Shown: positions 1-8,574 of the stretch, one piece after another
Layout of the letters: each line of letters begins with the position of its first letter
How positions within the stretch are numbered: position 1 is the first letter of the stretch
Origin: JAPOKJ01 sp043767985
GTDB taxonomy: Bacteria; Pseudomonadota; Gammaproteobacteria; Burkholderiales; Burkholderiaceae_E
Direction: 5' to 3'
NCBI GenBank assembly: GCA_043767985.1
Contig: JAYVKZ010000497.1
Coordinates: 1 to 11,027 of the forward strand
Length of the DNA stretch: 11,027 nucleotides
Notes under the pieces: generated by a model
The model's input: only the letters and a program-made list of their open reading frames with translations
Told to the model about the DNA's origin: nothing
The model's database searches: none
Position numbers and translations under genes: made by a program

Positions 1-1425
1 TTTACTGCTTTTGGTACGAATACCGCTCTGAGTCTTATTCGCAGGCAAAGCGTAGGGGGGTTTATTTTGAGCGTTGTACACCGCCCCCGTGATCAAGGGC
101 CGATCAGGGTCACCTTCCAAAAACGTGACGACCACTTCATCACCAATTCTCGGCAAGGACATAAAGCCAAATTGGCCACTCGCCCACGGCATCGCCGCGC
201 GAATCCAGCAAGAACTCTTCTCATCCTGCGCGCCATAGCGATCCCAAAAAAACTGCACACACACGCGGCCGCGGTCATCCACATAAATTTCTTCGCCGCT
301 GGGCCCGGACACCAGGGCCGTTTGCACGCCACTGATAATAGGTTTCGGAGTGCTCCTCGGGGCACGAAACTGCTGGGACGATTTGATCGCATAAAATTGC
401 ATGCTAACGCTCAAACTTTGCGACGAGCCCGATTCCTGGCCGCCCTCTGAAAATCGCGATCGGGTGCCTGTTACAAAATACTCTGCGTTGTGCTCTTTCA
501 CAGTGTGCTTGTCGAGCTTGAATTTTCTCCCAGGCTGAATGGTTCCAACTTCACCTGCGCCCGAAAAAACTTGGCGCCGGGTTTGCATCTCTTCGAGTCG
601 CACATTTGCATAGCTTCGACCTTCGGCCTCAGTGTCGTATTCCCCAGGGTAGTCAAAAATTTCGTAACTAGCTTCCTCGACCCCGTCCGATTTTTCCGTG
701 GTTCGGCTGGCGAACAACGGCTTGGAAGGTTGACTGGGGTCATACTCATCAATCGAGAATTTCCCAGGCTGCATTTCCTGCGTAAAGGCCCAGTGATGAA
801 TATGAGACACACCCGCTTTTGCGGTACCCGGCCTATAAAATGGAAGCGTAACTGCTCCTTCTATTGATTTATGTGCCGATGCGTTATCACAGAGCACCAT
901 TTTGTGCTCGCCATCCTTATGCTCGAAAAAGTAGTAAATGCCCTCCTGCTCCATTAGGCGCGTTACAAAGTTCAGTGTCGTTTCACGGTACTGAACGCAG
1001 TATTCCCAGGGCTGATAAGTTCCACTCAAGCGTAGCTCGAACTTGGAGCGCTTTTCTTCCTCAAACACCTCCTTGAGAATGTCCGGTACGCTCTTATTTT
1101 GAAAAATCCGGCTATCAGAACGCCTGGACAAAAACCACAACCAGGGCCTAACACTCAGCCGAAATGAAAAGAAGCTTGGCGTAGCCGGTCCGATCTGTTC
1201 CAACCGCGTGCAATAGCCGTTAAAAAATCGCGATCCGGCATCCTTTCCCAAGTCTTGAGAAATGGTGATGCCCTTACCGAGTAGTGCCTTGGGCTCAAGG
1301 CTTTGCATCTTGCCAACCGCCTCAATTTCATACTCGAAGAGTCCACTCACGCTCTCGTTCAGCGAGGCCTGCGAAAAAATCAGCGCGGGAGCGAGAGGGC
1401 TCTTGAGTTCAAAGGTTCTAGACAT
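1..1425 (-). CDS. vgrG: VgrG/TssI spike protein, 3' end cut by window edge
   Basis: Trimeric T6SS spike that caps the Hcp tube and carries effectors. Reading from the ATG at 1425 down to base 1 gives exactly 475 codons with no stop, so the gene runs off the left edge. Residues about 1-350 match the gp27-like part (SVRPWLWFLSRRSDSRIFQ at 91-109; QYRETTLNFVTRLMEQEG at 145-162). A gp5-like OB-fold follows at about 365-455, with DDRGRVCVQFFWDR at 383-396, GFMSLPRIGDEVVV at 420-433 and EGDPDRPLITGAVYN at 437-451. The typical NKTQSGIRTKS motif lies at 463-473, just before the beta-helix needle. Family members are usually 600-900 residues, so needle and any C-terminal effector domain are missing here. 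It follows clpV after an 87-bp gap with only a weak ribosome-binding site. Smaller open frames on this strand are shadows; the vgrG frame itself is intact. Confidence 0.96.
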   Translation of the reverse strand, partial: MSRTFELKSPLAPALIFSQASLNESVSGLFEYEIEAVGKMQSLEPKALLGKGITISQDLGKDAGSRFFNGYCTRLEQIGPATPSFFSFRLSVRPWLWFLSRRSDSRIFQNKSVPDILKEVFEEEKRSKFELRLSGTYQPWEYCVQYRETTLNFVTRLMEQEGIYYFFEHKDGEHKMVLCDNASAHKSIEGAVTLPFYRPGTAKAGVSHIHHWAFTQEMQPGKFSIDEYDPSQPSKPLFASRTTEKSDGVEEASYEIFDYPGEYDTEAEGRSYANVRLEEMQTRRQVFSGAGEVGTIQPGRKFKLDKHTVKEHNAEYFVTGTRSRFSEGGQESGSSQSLSVSMQFYAIKSSQQFRAPRSTPKPIISGVQTALVSGPSGEEIYVDDRGRVCVQFFWDRYGAQDEKSSCWIRAAMPWASGQFGFMSLPRIGDEVVVTFLEGDPDRPLITGAVYNAQNKPPYALPANKTQSGIRTKSSK

Positions 1426-1512
1426 AACAACGCTCTAATCAGTTCCAGTGTGAAATATGAGAATACGCCGAATCCGACCCGGAATCCATAGTACAAAGGT
1501 GCTAATCAAACC
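1426..1512 (-). other. clpV-vgrG intergenic gap
   Basis: This 87-bp gap separates the clpV stop codon from the vgrG ATG. I see short direct repeats (GGATTC twice, GATTAG twice) and a 4-bp stem TCCG/CGGA, none strong enough to call a terminator. There is no U-rich tract after a stem. vgrG is therefore probably co-transcribed with clpV, although a weak internal promoter cannot be excluded by eye. Confidence 0.5.
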
Positions 1513-4170
1513 TTAAGTAAACTGATAGCTGAAGTCGCCAGCCTCCGTGCCAATATGAATCGCATTCAAGGGCTTGCCCTCGGCAAGACGGTTCAAATAC
1601 TCAAGACTAATACGCGGCAGCATGGTGTTGGTGACGATCGCATCAATCATCCGGCCGCCCGACTCTAGCTCCGTACAACGACTAATGATCAACTTGACCA
1701 CATCATCGCCGTAGGTCATCGGCACCTTATGATTTTCCTTCACACGCTTCACGATTCGATTGAGTTGCAAGCGCACAATGCTACCCAGCATCGTGTCGGA
1801 GAGTGGGTAATAAGGAATCGTCACAATCCGGCCGAGAAGTGCCGCCGGGAAAACTTTCAGCAAAGGTTCGCGTAAGGCCTTAGCAATCGCATCGGGTTCG
1901 GGCATGAGCTCTGGGTCTTTACACAGGCTCATGATCAAATCGCTTCCGGCATTCGAGGTCAGCAAAATAATGGTGTTCTTGAAATCGATATAACGGCCTT
2001 CGCCATCCTCCATCCAACCTTTATCGAAGACCTGGAAAAAAATTTCATGAACATCAGGATGAGCTTTTTCCACTTCATCGAGTAGCACAATCGAATAGGG
2101 GCGGCGACGTACCGCTTCCGTCAACACACCACCTTCACCATAACCAACATAGCCAGGGGGAGCACCCTTCAAAGTTGATACAGTATGGGCCTCCTGGTAC
2201 TCGCTCATGTTGATGGTGATGACGTTCTGCTCCCCACCATACAATGTTTCGGCCAAGGCCAAGGCGGTCTCGGTCTTGCCCACGCCAGAGGGCCCAACCA
2301 ACATAAATACGCCGATGGGCTTGTTCGGGTTATCGAGTTTGGCTCGCGAGGTTTGAATGCGTTTGGCAATCATCTCCAAACCGTGACTCTGACCAATCAC
2401 GCGCTCGTTAAGCGTATCCGCAATTCGTAGGACCGACTCAATCTCATTTTTGACCATGCGGCCCACCGGCACGCCGGTCCAATCGGCCACCACACTGGCC
2501 ACAGCCTGATCGTCGACAGAAGGTAGCACAAGCGGAGAGTCGCCTTGCAAGGTCGTGAGTGCGGATTGATGGATGGCAAGCTCGGCGAATAAGTCCGTAC
2601 GTGCAGCCTCGTTTTCAGGGGCCTCTGGAAGCTCGCGCAATTTCTGGCGAATTCCCAGCACCAAGTCGACCGCCACTTTTTCCTCCTGCCAGCGCGCATG
2701 CAAGGCATCATAGCGGGCCTTTTCAGCTGCCAAGGACTCCTTGGCCAGCGTTTCCCGAGCCGCCACATCCTCACCCATGGATTTTTCGCGGCCAATAATT
2801 TCCAGCTCAGTATCGAGCATTTCCATACGGCGTGCGCTATCCTCAACGGCTGGTGCAGTTGCATGTTGACTCACCGCAACCCGAGCGCAAGCGGTGTCCA
2901 GCAGGCTCACGGATTTGTCGGGCAATTGTCGAGCGGGAATATAGCGGTGTGACAAACGAACCGAGGCCTCAATCGCGGAATCCAAAAGCATTACACGGTG
3001 ATGCTTTTCCAGGGCACCTGCGACACCACGCATCATCGCGATGGCCTTGGCTTCATCCGGTTCAGGCACCTGTACCACCTGGAAGCGGCGAGTCAATGCG
3101 GGATCTTTCTCGAAATACTTCTTGTACTCGGCCCAGGTGGTCGCGCCCACGGTGCGTAGCGTGCCACGCGCCAGTGCTGGCTTCAGTAAATTGGCCGCAT
3201 CGCCTGTACCGGCAGCGCCACCCGCACCAATCAGGGTATGCGCCTCATCAACGAAAAGAATGATGGGTTTGGGCGAAGACTGTACCTCGTCAATCACTTG
3301 ACGAAGCCGATTCTCAAACTCTCCCTTCATCGAGGCGCCAGCCTGTAAAAGGCCAATATCTAAAGAGAGCAAGGAAACGTCCTTGAGCTGCGGCGGCACA
3401 TCACCCTTGGCAATGCGCAGCGCAAAGCCCTCCACCACCGCCGTCTTGCCAACCCCCGCCTCACCTGTGAGAATTGGATTATTCTGACGGCGGCGCATCA
3501 AGATATCAATGATCTGTCGAATCTCGTCGTCGCGACCGGTGACCGGATCAATATGACCTTCGCGCGCGCGCTGCGTTAAATCTACAGTGAATTTTTTGAG
3601 CGCCTCCTGCTTACCCATGGCAGCCGGCGCGATGGCCTCGCTGGCCTCACCCGGACTGCCCGCCGAGAAGCCATCACTCGCTGCCTCTTGGCTTTCTGGT
3701 GAATCTTTGATCAAGTCCAGCAGCTGATCACTCAGGGCCTCGACCTTAATTTTGTCAAACTGCTTCGAGATACTCGAGAGCACGCTGCGCAGAGGTGCCG
3801 TCTTGGTAATGCCCACCAAGAGGTAGCCACTACGCACCTCAGAGGCATTGAACATGAGCGTGCCATAGACCCAGGCGCGCTCAATTGAATCGCTAATGTG
3901 CGATGAAAAATCCGAGATCGATGTCGCGCCACGCGGCAAGCGATCCAGTGCGGTGATGACATCCTTGGCCAGCAGCGAAGCATCCAGGTCAAAATGCCTC
4001 ACGATCCGTGCTAGATCGGAATCTTGAAGCTGAATTAATTGGTGAATCCAATGCACTAACTCCACATAGGGGTTACCACGCAGCTTGGCGGTCACCGTTG
4101 CCGCCTCAATCGCCTTATAGAGCGATCGATTGAGCTTCCCAAATAGCGATACTCGGCTAATTTCAGACAT
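1513..4170 (-). CDS. clpV: ClpV/TssH, T6SS sheath-disassembling AAA+ ATPase
   Basis: Hexameric double-ring Clp/Hsp100 ATPase that pulls apart contracted TssB/TssC sheaths in the cytoplasm so that subunits can be reused. The protein has 885 residues, normal for ClpV. Order of domains: N-domain at 1 to about 150; Ser/Ala/Gly-rich linker at about 155-185; first AAA+ domain with Walker A GEAGVGKT (236-243), Walker B FVDEAH (306-311), pore loop MKGEF (281-285) and Arg finger pair RR (361-362); helical middle domain at about 440-545; second AAA+ domain with Walker A GPSGVGKT (626-633), Walker B LLDEVEKAH (696-704), pore loop PPGYVGYGEGG (671-681) and sensor-2 GGR (838-840). All catalytic motifs look intact. 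The ATG at 4170 is preceded by AAGGGAG. It lies between tssG and vgrG as in HSI-I-type loci. The N-domain and position in a T6SS operon separate it from the general chaperone ClpB. Confidence 0.98.
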   Translation of the reverse strand: MSEISRVSLFGKLNRSLYKAIEAATVTAKLRGNPYVELVHWIHQLIQLQDSDLARIVRHFDLDASLLAKDVITALDRLPRGATSISDFSSHISDSIERAWVYGTLMFNASEVRSGYLLVGITKTAPLRSVLSSISKQFDKIKVEALSDQLLDLIKDSPESQEAASDGFSAGSPGEASEAIAPAAMGKQEALKKFTVDLTQRAREGHIDPVTGRDDEIRQIIDILMRRRQNNPILTGEAGVGKTAVVEGFALRIAKGDVPPQLKDVSLLSLDIGLLQAGASMKGEFENRLRQVIDEVQSSPKPIILFVDEAHTLIGAGGAAGTGDAANLLKPALARGTLRTVGATTWAEYKKYFEKDPALTRRFQVVQVPEPDEAKAIAMMRGVAGALEKHHRVMLLDSAIEASVRLSHRYIPARQLPDKSVSLLDTACARVAVSQHATAPAVEDSARRMEMLDTELEIIGREKSMGEDVAARETLAKESLAAEKARYDALHARWQEEKVAVDLVLGIRQKLRELPEAPENEAARTDLFAELAIHQSALTTLQGDSPLVLPSVDDQAVASVVADWTGVPVGRMVKNEIESVLRIADTLNERVIGQSHGLEMIAKRIQTSRAKLDNPNKPIGVFMLVGPSGVGKTETALALAETLYGGEQNVITINMSEYQEAHTVSTLKGAPPGYVGYGEGGVLTEAVRRRPYSIVLLDEVEKAHPDVHEIFFQVFDKGWMEDGEGRYIDFKNTIILLTSNAGSDLIMSLCKDPELMPEPDAIAKALREPLLKVFPAALLGRIVTIPYYPLSDTMLGSIVRLQLNRIVKRVKENHKVPMTYGDDVVKLIISRCTELESGGRMIDAIVTNTMLPRISLEYLNRLAEGKPLNAIHIGTEAGDFSYQFT

Positions 4171-4176
4171 GAAATA

Positions 4177-4183
4177 CTCCCTT
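4177..4183 (-). promoter_or_regulatory. ribosome-binding site of clpV
   Basis: AAGGGAG on the minus strand, 6 bases before the clpV ATG. It supports the start at 4170. Confidence 0.75.
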
Positions 4184-4241
4184 TCGTTGATTCAGATTCA
4201 CACGACAATTATTCAATAGACAGTTCATTGATTCACCATGA

Positions 4242-4263
4242 TCGCCAAGGGCGACTTTAGCCC
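4242..4263 (-). other. small overlapping stem-loops between tssG and clpV
   Basis: Just after the tssG stop the transcript can form GGGC/GCCC with a 7-nt loop (plus-strand 4249-4263) or TCGCC/GGCGA with a 3-nt loop (4242-4254). The two share bases, so they exclude each other. No U tract follows, so this is not a recognisable intrinsic terminator. It sits in the 99-bp tssG-clpV gap and may be an mRNA end-protecting structure or chance. Confidence 0.3.
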
Positions 4264-4269
4264 TAGGTC

Positions 4270-5298
4270 TCAAAGAGAAAAACTCAATTCATCGGCAGGC
4301 ATCGGACTTTGCCGCGTTCCCAGCCAGGTAGTCCAACCCAGGCGCCCCTGCTGCCCCAAGCGAAGTGCAGGAACTTCCTCTGCTTTTAATAGATGCCTGC
4401 TGCGCACAAACCATTCAGCACCTAAGTAGGTTTTCAACCATTCAATGAAGCTTGCCATCGCACGCCCACCGGGTAACAAGCCTTCAAAACTCGCTAGGTC
4501 CATCGGCCCCATCTGCACTTCGATGCTGTGTTGCACGTCGTATACCCGGCGGCCCAAGGTTGCTCCCAGCCCTAAGGAGCGATACTGAGTTGGACCGGAC
4601 AATTTGGTCTGATCGTCTGGCTCAATCACCATCCAATGTGGATAGAAGCTATTAACCTTGGTCGGCACTTGAAAGACTTCCGACAAAATTGCAGCTAGGC
4701 CTTCCGGAGTTTTAGCGAGCCGTCCGAGTTGTCCCGCGAAATATCGCTTGGACTCGGGTGCGACAACCTTTGTCGCCCTAATCGGCTCGCCATTTGTGAT
4801 TGGCCCGCCTTGGCCCACGAAGGCGCCAAGATAGGCCATGAAACGATCTTCCGCCGGGCGATCTCGATTGGCCGCCGGTTGCGCTTGCCGCCAAATCATG
4901 TAAAAAAACGCGATGGCCCGGTGATGAAAAATGTCAGCAAAGCGCCGCAATGTCGGATCGCCAAAATTTAGATCGCGCTCATGGGCCAATTCCGTCAAAT
5001 GGATGGGCAAAGGGCCTTGCGGACCAAAGAGCCCGAAGAAGCGGATCAGTAACCGCAATTTGCCACTTTTTGAATACTCGGCACCCGACATCGACGCTGG
5101 GGCAAAGGTGAGCATAGGACTTTGCCCAAGGCGAAAGTATTCCGCAGCCGGGCGTTTGGCCTGCCCGATCGGTGCAGCTTCAGGGAACAGACCCTCCAAG
5201 GTTCTGAGCGCTTGGTAAAAGTCAAAGCGTTCAGGACGTGCGAGGAGCTGTTCGATGAAAGCTAACCGATCGCTTTCAATCCTGCTCTGGGCATCCAT
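4270..5298 (-). CDS. tssG: TssG, T6SS baseplate subunit
   Basis: TssG is a core baseplate wedge component that binds TssF (two TssF per TssG), TssE and TssK, and works in the cytoplasm under the inner membrane. The protein has 342 residues, normal for the family. Recognisable stretches are RFDFYQALRTLE (24-35), GLFGPQGPLPIHLTE (89-103, the conserved PxGPLPxHLTE block), FADIFHHRAIAFFYMIW (120-136), SLGLGATLGRRVYD (241-254) and RLGWTTWLGTR (319-329) near the C terminus. There are no signal peptide or membrane segments. The ATG at 5298 lies inside the end of tssF (37-bp overlap) and has GGAG 10 bases upstream, which suggests translational coupling and fits the TssF-TssG complex. Confidence 0.96.
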   Translation of the reverse strand: MDAQSRIESDRLAFIEQLLARPERFDFYQALRTLEGLFPEAAPIGQAKRPAAEYFRLGQSPMLTFAPASMSGAEYSKSGKLRLLIRFFGLFGPQGPLPIHLTELAHERDLNFGDPTLRRFADIFHHRAIAFFYMIWRQAQPAANRDRPAEDRFMAYLGAFVGQGGPITNGEPIRATKVVAPESKRYFAGQLGRLAKTPEGLAAILSEVFQVPTKVNSFYPHWMVIEPDDQTKLSGPTQYRSLGLGATLGRRVYDVQHSIEVQMGPMDLASFEGLLPGGRAMASFIEWLKTYLGAEWFVRSRHLLKAEEVPALRLGQQGRLGWTTWLGTRQSPMPADELSFSL

Positions 5299-7145
5299 TG
5301 CGCAATTTCTCCGCGTGAGTCGGACAATAAGGTCAGTTGAGTAAATGAGTTAACAGTCACATGGCGCGCAAAAAAGCGCTCCATGACTGAGCCGAAAAGG
5401 TAAGCGCCAGAGCCGGAAAATCCCGTCTCGGCAAGAGTCATTTCAATGGCCAGCCCTCGCCCAAACGTGATTGGCCCAGGAATCGGTAAGCGCCGCACCA
5501 AAGGTTTGGCTCGCAGGGCAGTGATGGATTCTACGATGCGCTTTCCGCTTGTATCCCCAACACTTAAATAAAGTCCAAGAATCTTTTGCAAGAGTGCGCT
5601 CGAAGTTTCGCCTTGCTCCGCAAACAAAGACTCGTAATTGAGCGTGAGATGCGACAGCATCTGCCATGCGAGCTGGCCGTCCACTAAGCGCATCAAGGGT
5701 GTTGTTGGCCCTACGATCACCTTCCCAGACTTGATCGGCAGGCCAGGGGGCAGTGTAAGTTTCGCCAGACCGCCAATCGGAATCAGCAGCGGCAAATCCC
5801 GGTTGGTTGCCAAAACATCGGCCGAAAGTTGATGAATCTGTTTTGAAAACGGGCTTTCAGTTTCGTCGACCAAGCTAACATAGGCTTCGGTACCCAGATA
5901 ACCCGTGCGGGTTCCTTTACGACGGGAACTTTGAGACGGCATTCGAAGCGTACGCCGCAAGGTGAAATAGGCCTGAGGAGTCGCAGCCGTGTGCCGCCAG
6001 CTCTCGTGATGTCCGCCGTAGAAGGGCGCAAAAAAAGTCGCCTTTTCGGCCTCGTCGGTATACCCAGTGAGCGAGGTAATTCGGTACACCTCAAAATCTA
6101 GTGGCCGGGTTTTGTCCACCACCACATGGCCTTCGTGCTCTTCGGGTCGAATCAAAATTCGATCCGCCTTGTGCTCGAAGATATTGGCCGCAGGCGTCGC
6201 AAATAAAGATAGGCAGTCGCGGTCGATCAAAGCCTCAAGCTTGTCATCGATTCCCGCAGAAAGCAGTACGATCTCACAGCGAGTGCCACGCACCTGCTTG
6301 AATATTTTTTGTAGGCCGCTCACCCGAAAAAACAGAAAGCGCTGAGGAAAGGCGAAGTATTCCCTCAGAAGGCGATACCCTTGGAAACTTCGTCGATCAA
6401 AAGGAAGCAAGGATTCGCGATCTTCAAACCCGTAGGCATGCACCGACGGAGCCTCCAGCAAGTGAGTCTGCGGTGCGCCCTTCTGCTCCCAGTGCACTAG
6501 GGCACCGAGCGACTTAGCAAGTACGGCCTCGTACAAAGCGAGGGATGCTTCCTCAGGTGCTTTAATGTGAAAAATCAGCTCATCACAATCCAGCTTGGAA
6601 AAATCAAGGCCCGCCGTACAACTTAGCTTGATCCTCAGTCCACCTCGGATCGATTCGCGAAGTTTGAAATTACTGAGGGGTAAGTCTGGTGCGAATTTGA
6701 AATACTTCGCCTGCGAAATTTCGAGTGGCCACAATCGTACCGGATGGGCACTCGTAAATTGACAAGAATTCGTCTCCCCTCGGGGCAGCGGTGCTTTGAT
6801 TGCACTCCCCTTCGGCAAACTAGGCCCCTCAGCAAGGCCCGCATCAACGAGATCGGGGCTCAGCTCAACCATCGCCATCGACGGTACAGGTGCCAGAAAA
6901 TCAGGGTAAACAATTTCGAGAAGGCTTTGTGTAAATTTCGGGAATTCGGTATCTACCTTCAAGTGCAAACGTGCCGTGAGAAATGCAAACCCCTCAAGAA
7001 GGCGCTCAACATAGGGATCCGAAACATCCATCCCCTCCATGGTGAGGCGTGCCGCAACCTTGGGAAACTCCTCGGCGAATTCGGCCCCCATTTCTCGCAG
7101 ATAGGCAAGTTCAGCGTTGTAATACTCAAGTAAGCGAGGGTCCAC
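5262..7145 (-). CDS. tssF: TssF, T6SS baseplate subunit
   Basis: Core baseplate wedge protein, partner of TssG. It has 627 residues, slightly long but within the family range. The N terminus is typical: LLEYYNAELAYLREMGAEFA (5-24), then DPYVERLLEGFAFLTARL (43-60) and SLLEIVYPDFLAPVPSM (74-90). The middle holds YRLLREYFAFPQRFLFFRVSGL-like sequence at 257-278 and RITSLTGY (355-362). The C terminus carries FGRGLAIEMTLAE (561-573), GSGAYLFGSVMERFFARHV (578-596) and a long NSFTQLTLLSDSRGEI stretch (599-614). The start is GTG at 7145: it places the family N terminus correctly, has AAGG 9 bases upstream, and the next in-frame Met is residue 19, inside the conserved block. The gene overlaps tssG by 37 bp. 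Confidence 0.97.
   Translation of the reverse strand: MDPRLLEYYNAELAYLREMGAEFAEEFPKVAARLTMEGMDVSDPYVERLLEGFAFLTARLHLKVDTEFPKFTQSLLEIVYPDFLAPVPSMAMVELSPDLVDAGLAEGPSLPKGSAIKAPLPRGETNSCQFTSAHPVRLWPLEISQAKYFKFAPDLPLSNFKLRESIRGGLRIKLSCTAGLDFSKLDCDELIFHIKAPEEASLALYEAVLAKSLGALVHWEQKGAPQTHLLEAPSVHAYGFEDRESLLPFDRRSFQGYRLLREYFAFPQRFLFFRVSGLQKIFKQVRGTRCEIVLLSAGIDDKLEALIDRDCLSLFATPAANIFEHKADRILIRPEEHEGHVVVDKTRPLDFEVYRITSLTGYTDEAEKATFFAPFYGGHHESWRHTAATPQAYFTLRRTLRMPSQSSRRKGTRTGYLGTEAYVSLVDETESPFSKQIHQLSADVLATNRDLPLLIPIGGLAKLTLPPGLPIKSGKVIVGPTTPLMRLVDGQLAWQMLSHLTLNYESLFAEQGETSSALLQKILGLYLSVGDTSGKRIVESITALRAKPLVRRLPIPGPITFGRGLAIEMTLAETGFSGSGAYLFGSVMERFFARHVTVNSFTQLTLLSDSRGEIAQWMPRAGLKAIG
5309..5312 (-). promoter_or_regulatory. 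ribosome-binding site of tssG, inside tssF
   Basis: GGAG on the minus strand, 10 bases before the tssG ATG and embedded in the last codons of tssF. Ribosomes finishing tssF pass directly over it, consistent with coupled translation. Confidence 0.55.
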
Positions 7146-7204
7146 GAACGCCAGCCTTTAAGGAGTCGCGAAGAAACAAAAGGGCGCGGCGAAACGCGGA
7201 ATCA

Positions 7205-7729
7205 CTATTCCACCGCCAGCAGGCCAGGATCGTCAACCCGCGTAGAGCCTGTTTCAAGATCAACACTGGTTTTGAACAAGACATCCAAAGGATATGGCTG
7301 AGCCCACAGTTGGCCCGTAATCTCGAACACCACAGCGTTGTGGTGGGCTAGAGGGTTTTCAGCTTCTACGCCTCGCACCACCAGGGTTGCTGGCACGATT
7401 CTCGGTTCGAAGTCGAGAATGGCCTGCCGAATCCAGTTCTCAAGGCCGGTCATTTCGATCTTGGAAACGAGCAGGCCACTCAGGGGTGGTAGCCCAAAAT
7501 TAAGCACCGAGCGCAGAGCATGTGCGTTCTTACTAGGCTCGAGATCAAAAAGACCCCCGGTAGCATTGAGCAGCCAATTTAAGTCGCGCAATACCGACTG
7601 GCGAAGTTTGATTTTGGAGATCACCCTTTGCTCAGAGGTTTCCAAGGCCTGCGAGTCGGGCCGCTCATCAATCAAGCGATCAAGCAGCGCGGGCTGTAGT
7701 CGGTCTCTCGAAAAGATTTGGGTTTTCAT
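7205..7729 (-). CDS. tssE: TssE, gp25-like T6SS baseplate protein
   Basis: TssE is the homologue of phage T4 gp25; it sits in the baseplate and helps start sheath polymerisation. The protein has 174 residues, normal for the family. Seen in order: LLDRLIDE (15-22) in the N terminus; a helical stretch SVLRDLNWLLNATGG (45-59); SVLNFGLPPLSG (74-85); IRQAILDFEPRI (100-111) with the conserved gp25 E-P-R; and a C-terminal beta part EITGQLWAQP (136-145) and SVDLETGS (155-162). The ATG at 7729 has no clear Shine-Dalgarno, and the gene starts only 23 bp after the tagJ stop, so translation probably depends on the upstream gene. The order tagJ-tssE matches hsiE1-hsiF1 of HSI-I. Confidence 0.96.
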   Translation of the reverse strand: MKTQIFSRDRLQPALLDRLIDERPDSQALETSEQRVISKIKLRQSVLRDLNWLLNATGGLFDLEPSKNAHALRSVLNFGLPPLSGLLVSKIEMTGLENWIRQAILDFEPRIVPATLVVRGVEAENPLAHHNAVVFEITGQLWAQPYPLDVLFKTSVDLETGSTRVDDPGLLAVE

Positions 7730-7752
7730 CTTGATCGAAAGGTTTCAGCCAA

Positions 7753-8517
7753 CTATGCCAACAGTTCGAGGAGCCGACATTCCAGCAAGGGCAATTCCTG
7801 CCCATCGGTCACCAGTAGTTTTTGCCCTAAGCCGAGCGCATACTGATCATTCAAAGCAGTCCATTCAGTCTTGGCGCCACGCACCAGCAGAGGGTCGGAG
7901 CTGGATTCACTTCCTGGATAGCGTGCGGGCAAATAGACACTCTTGGTTCCGCCATTTTGAAACTCAACTTCCGCCGATTGCCAGATCGTTTCAATTAAAT
8001 CCACCGGGGCATGAAATTTAACGGACTGCAATTGCGAAAAAGGCAACCAATAATATTTGCCATCAATGAAAGCCTCAAGGATTGGCCCGAGTCGAGAATC
8101 AGCATCGGCGATCCATTCGAAAGGCTCACCATTGAGCTTTCCTGACGTCGTTGGAGCCTCGTCCAAGGCTTGGTCCCACCAACTAATTTTGGCGCGAGAA
8201 TCGCTTGCTTCCAAAGCTTTGCCCATCAGACCGATCCAGGGCGCAGGCTCGCCGACCAGCATGGCCATACGTTTACCCGCAAAAACTTCGGCCCGAAAGC
8301 GCTCGCAGGCAATGCAAGCCAGAAAAGCCTTGGCATATAGAGCATGATCGGCCTTGAGCTCCATCGCGGCTGTTAACTGTGTAATCGCGCGATCCCACTG
8401 CCCGGTGAGCGAGAACAAACGAAACAGGCCGATTCGAAGATCGGCATCCGTTGGGTTGGCTTTCACCCGAGCCATGGCAGTTTTAAGGGTCACACCCTTG
8501 ATCACTAGTTCATCCAT
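7753..8517 (-). CDS. tagJ: TagJ (ImpE/SciE-type) T6SS accessory protein
   Basis: Accessory protein found only in some T6SS classes. In P. aeruginosa its homologue HsiE1 binds the sheath subunit TssB and is linked to ClpV. The protein has 254 residues, close to family size, with no signal peptide or membrane segment. The N-terminal half is helical and TPR-like (NPTDADLRIGLFRLFSLTG at 21-39, then QWDRAITQLTAAME at 40-53). The C-terminal half holds the family blocks FEWIADADSRLGP (133-145), GKYYWLPFSQL (153-163), PVDLIETIWQSAEV (171-184) and VYLPARYPGSE (194-204), then KTEWTAL (216-222). The ATG at 8517 is the best start because the helix begins soon after, though its Shine-Dalgarno (GAG-rich) is weak. 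It lies between the hcp-like gene and tssE. Precise mechanism here is inferred from family knowledge. Confidence 0.92.
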   Translation of the reverse strand: MDELVIKGVTLKTAMARVKANPTDADLRIGLFRLFSLTGQWDRAITQLTAAMELKADHALYAKAFLACIACERFRAEVFAGKRMAMLVGEPAPWIGLMGKALEASDSRAKISWWDQALDEAPTTSGKLNGEPFEWIADADSRLGPILEAFIDGKYYWLPFSQLQSVKFHAPVDLIETIWQSAEVEFQNGGTKSVYLPARYPGSESSSDPLLVRGAKTEWTALNDQYALGLGQKLLVTDGQELPLLECRLLELLA

Positions 8518-8574
8518 AAACTCTGCTCAATGGAGCCACCTGTTTTGTAATTTCTAATCAAACGCGCCATCTGC

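Noticed and set aside
93..1346. Several short minus-strand open frames suggesting that vgrG is frameshifted or broken
   Set aside because: Reading one continuous frame from the ATG at 1425 to base 1 gives 475 sense codons with all VgrG motifs; the short frames are out of phase with it.
2397..2864. 155-codon minus-strand frame inside clpV
   Set aside because: It overlaps the intact clpV frame on the same strand, is Trp/Arg-rich and matches nothing recognisable; it is a shadow.
4242..4263. Intrinsic terminator between tssG and clpV
   Set aside because: Stems are only 4-5 bp and no U tract follows on the transcribed strand.
7338..8021. A 227-codon plus-strand open frame over tssE and tagJ
   Set aside because: It lies antisense to two well-supported genes, spans their junction, and its translation is Arg/Ser-rich with no recognisable family, as expected for a shadow frame.
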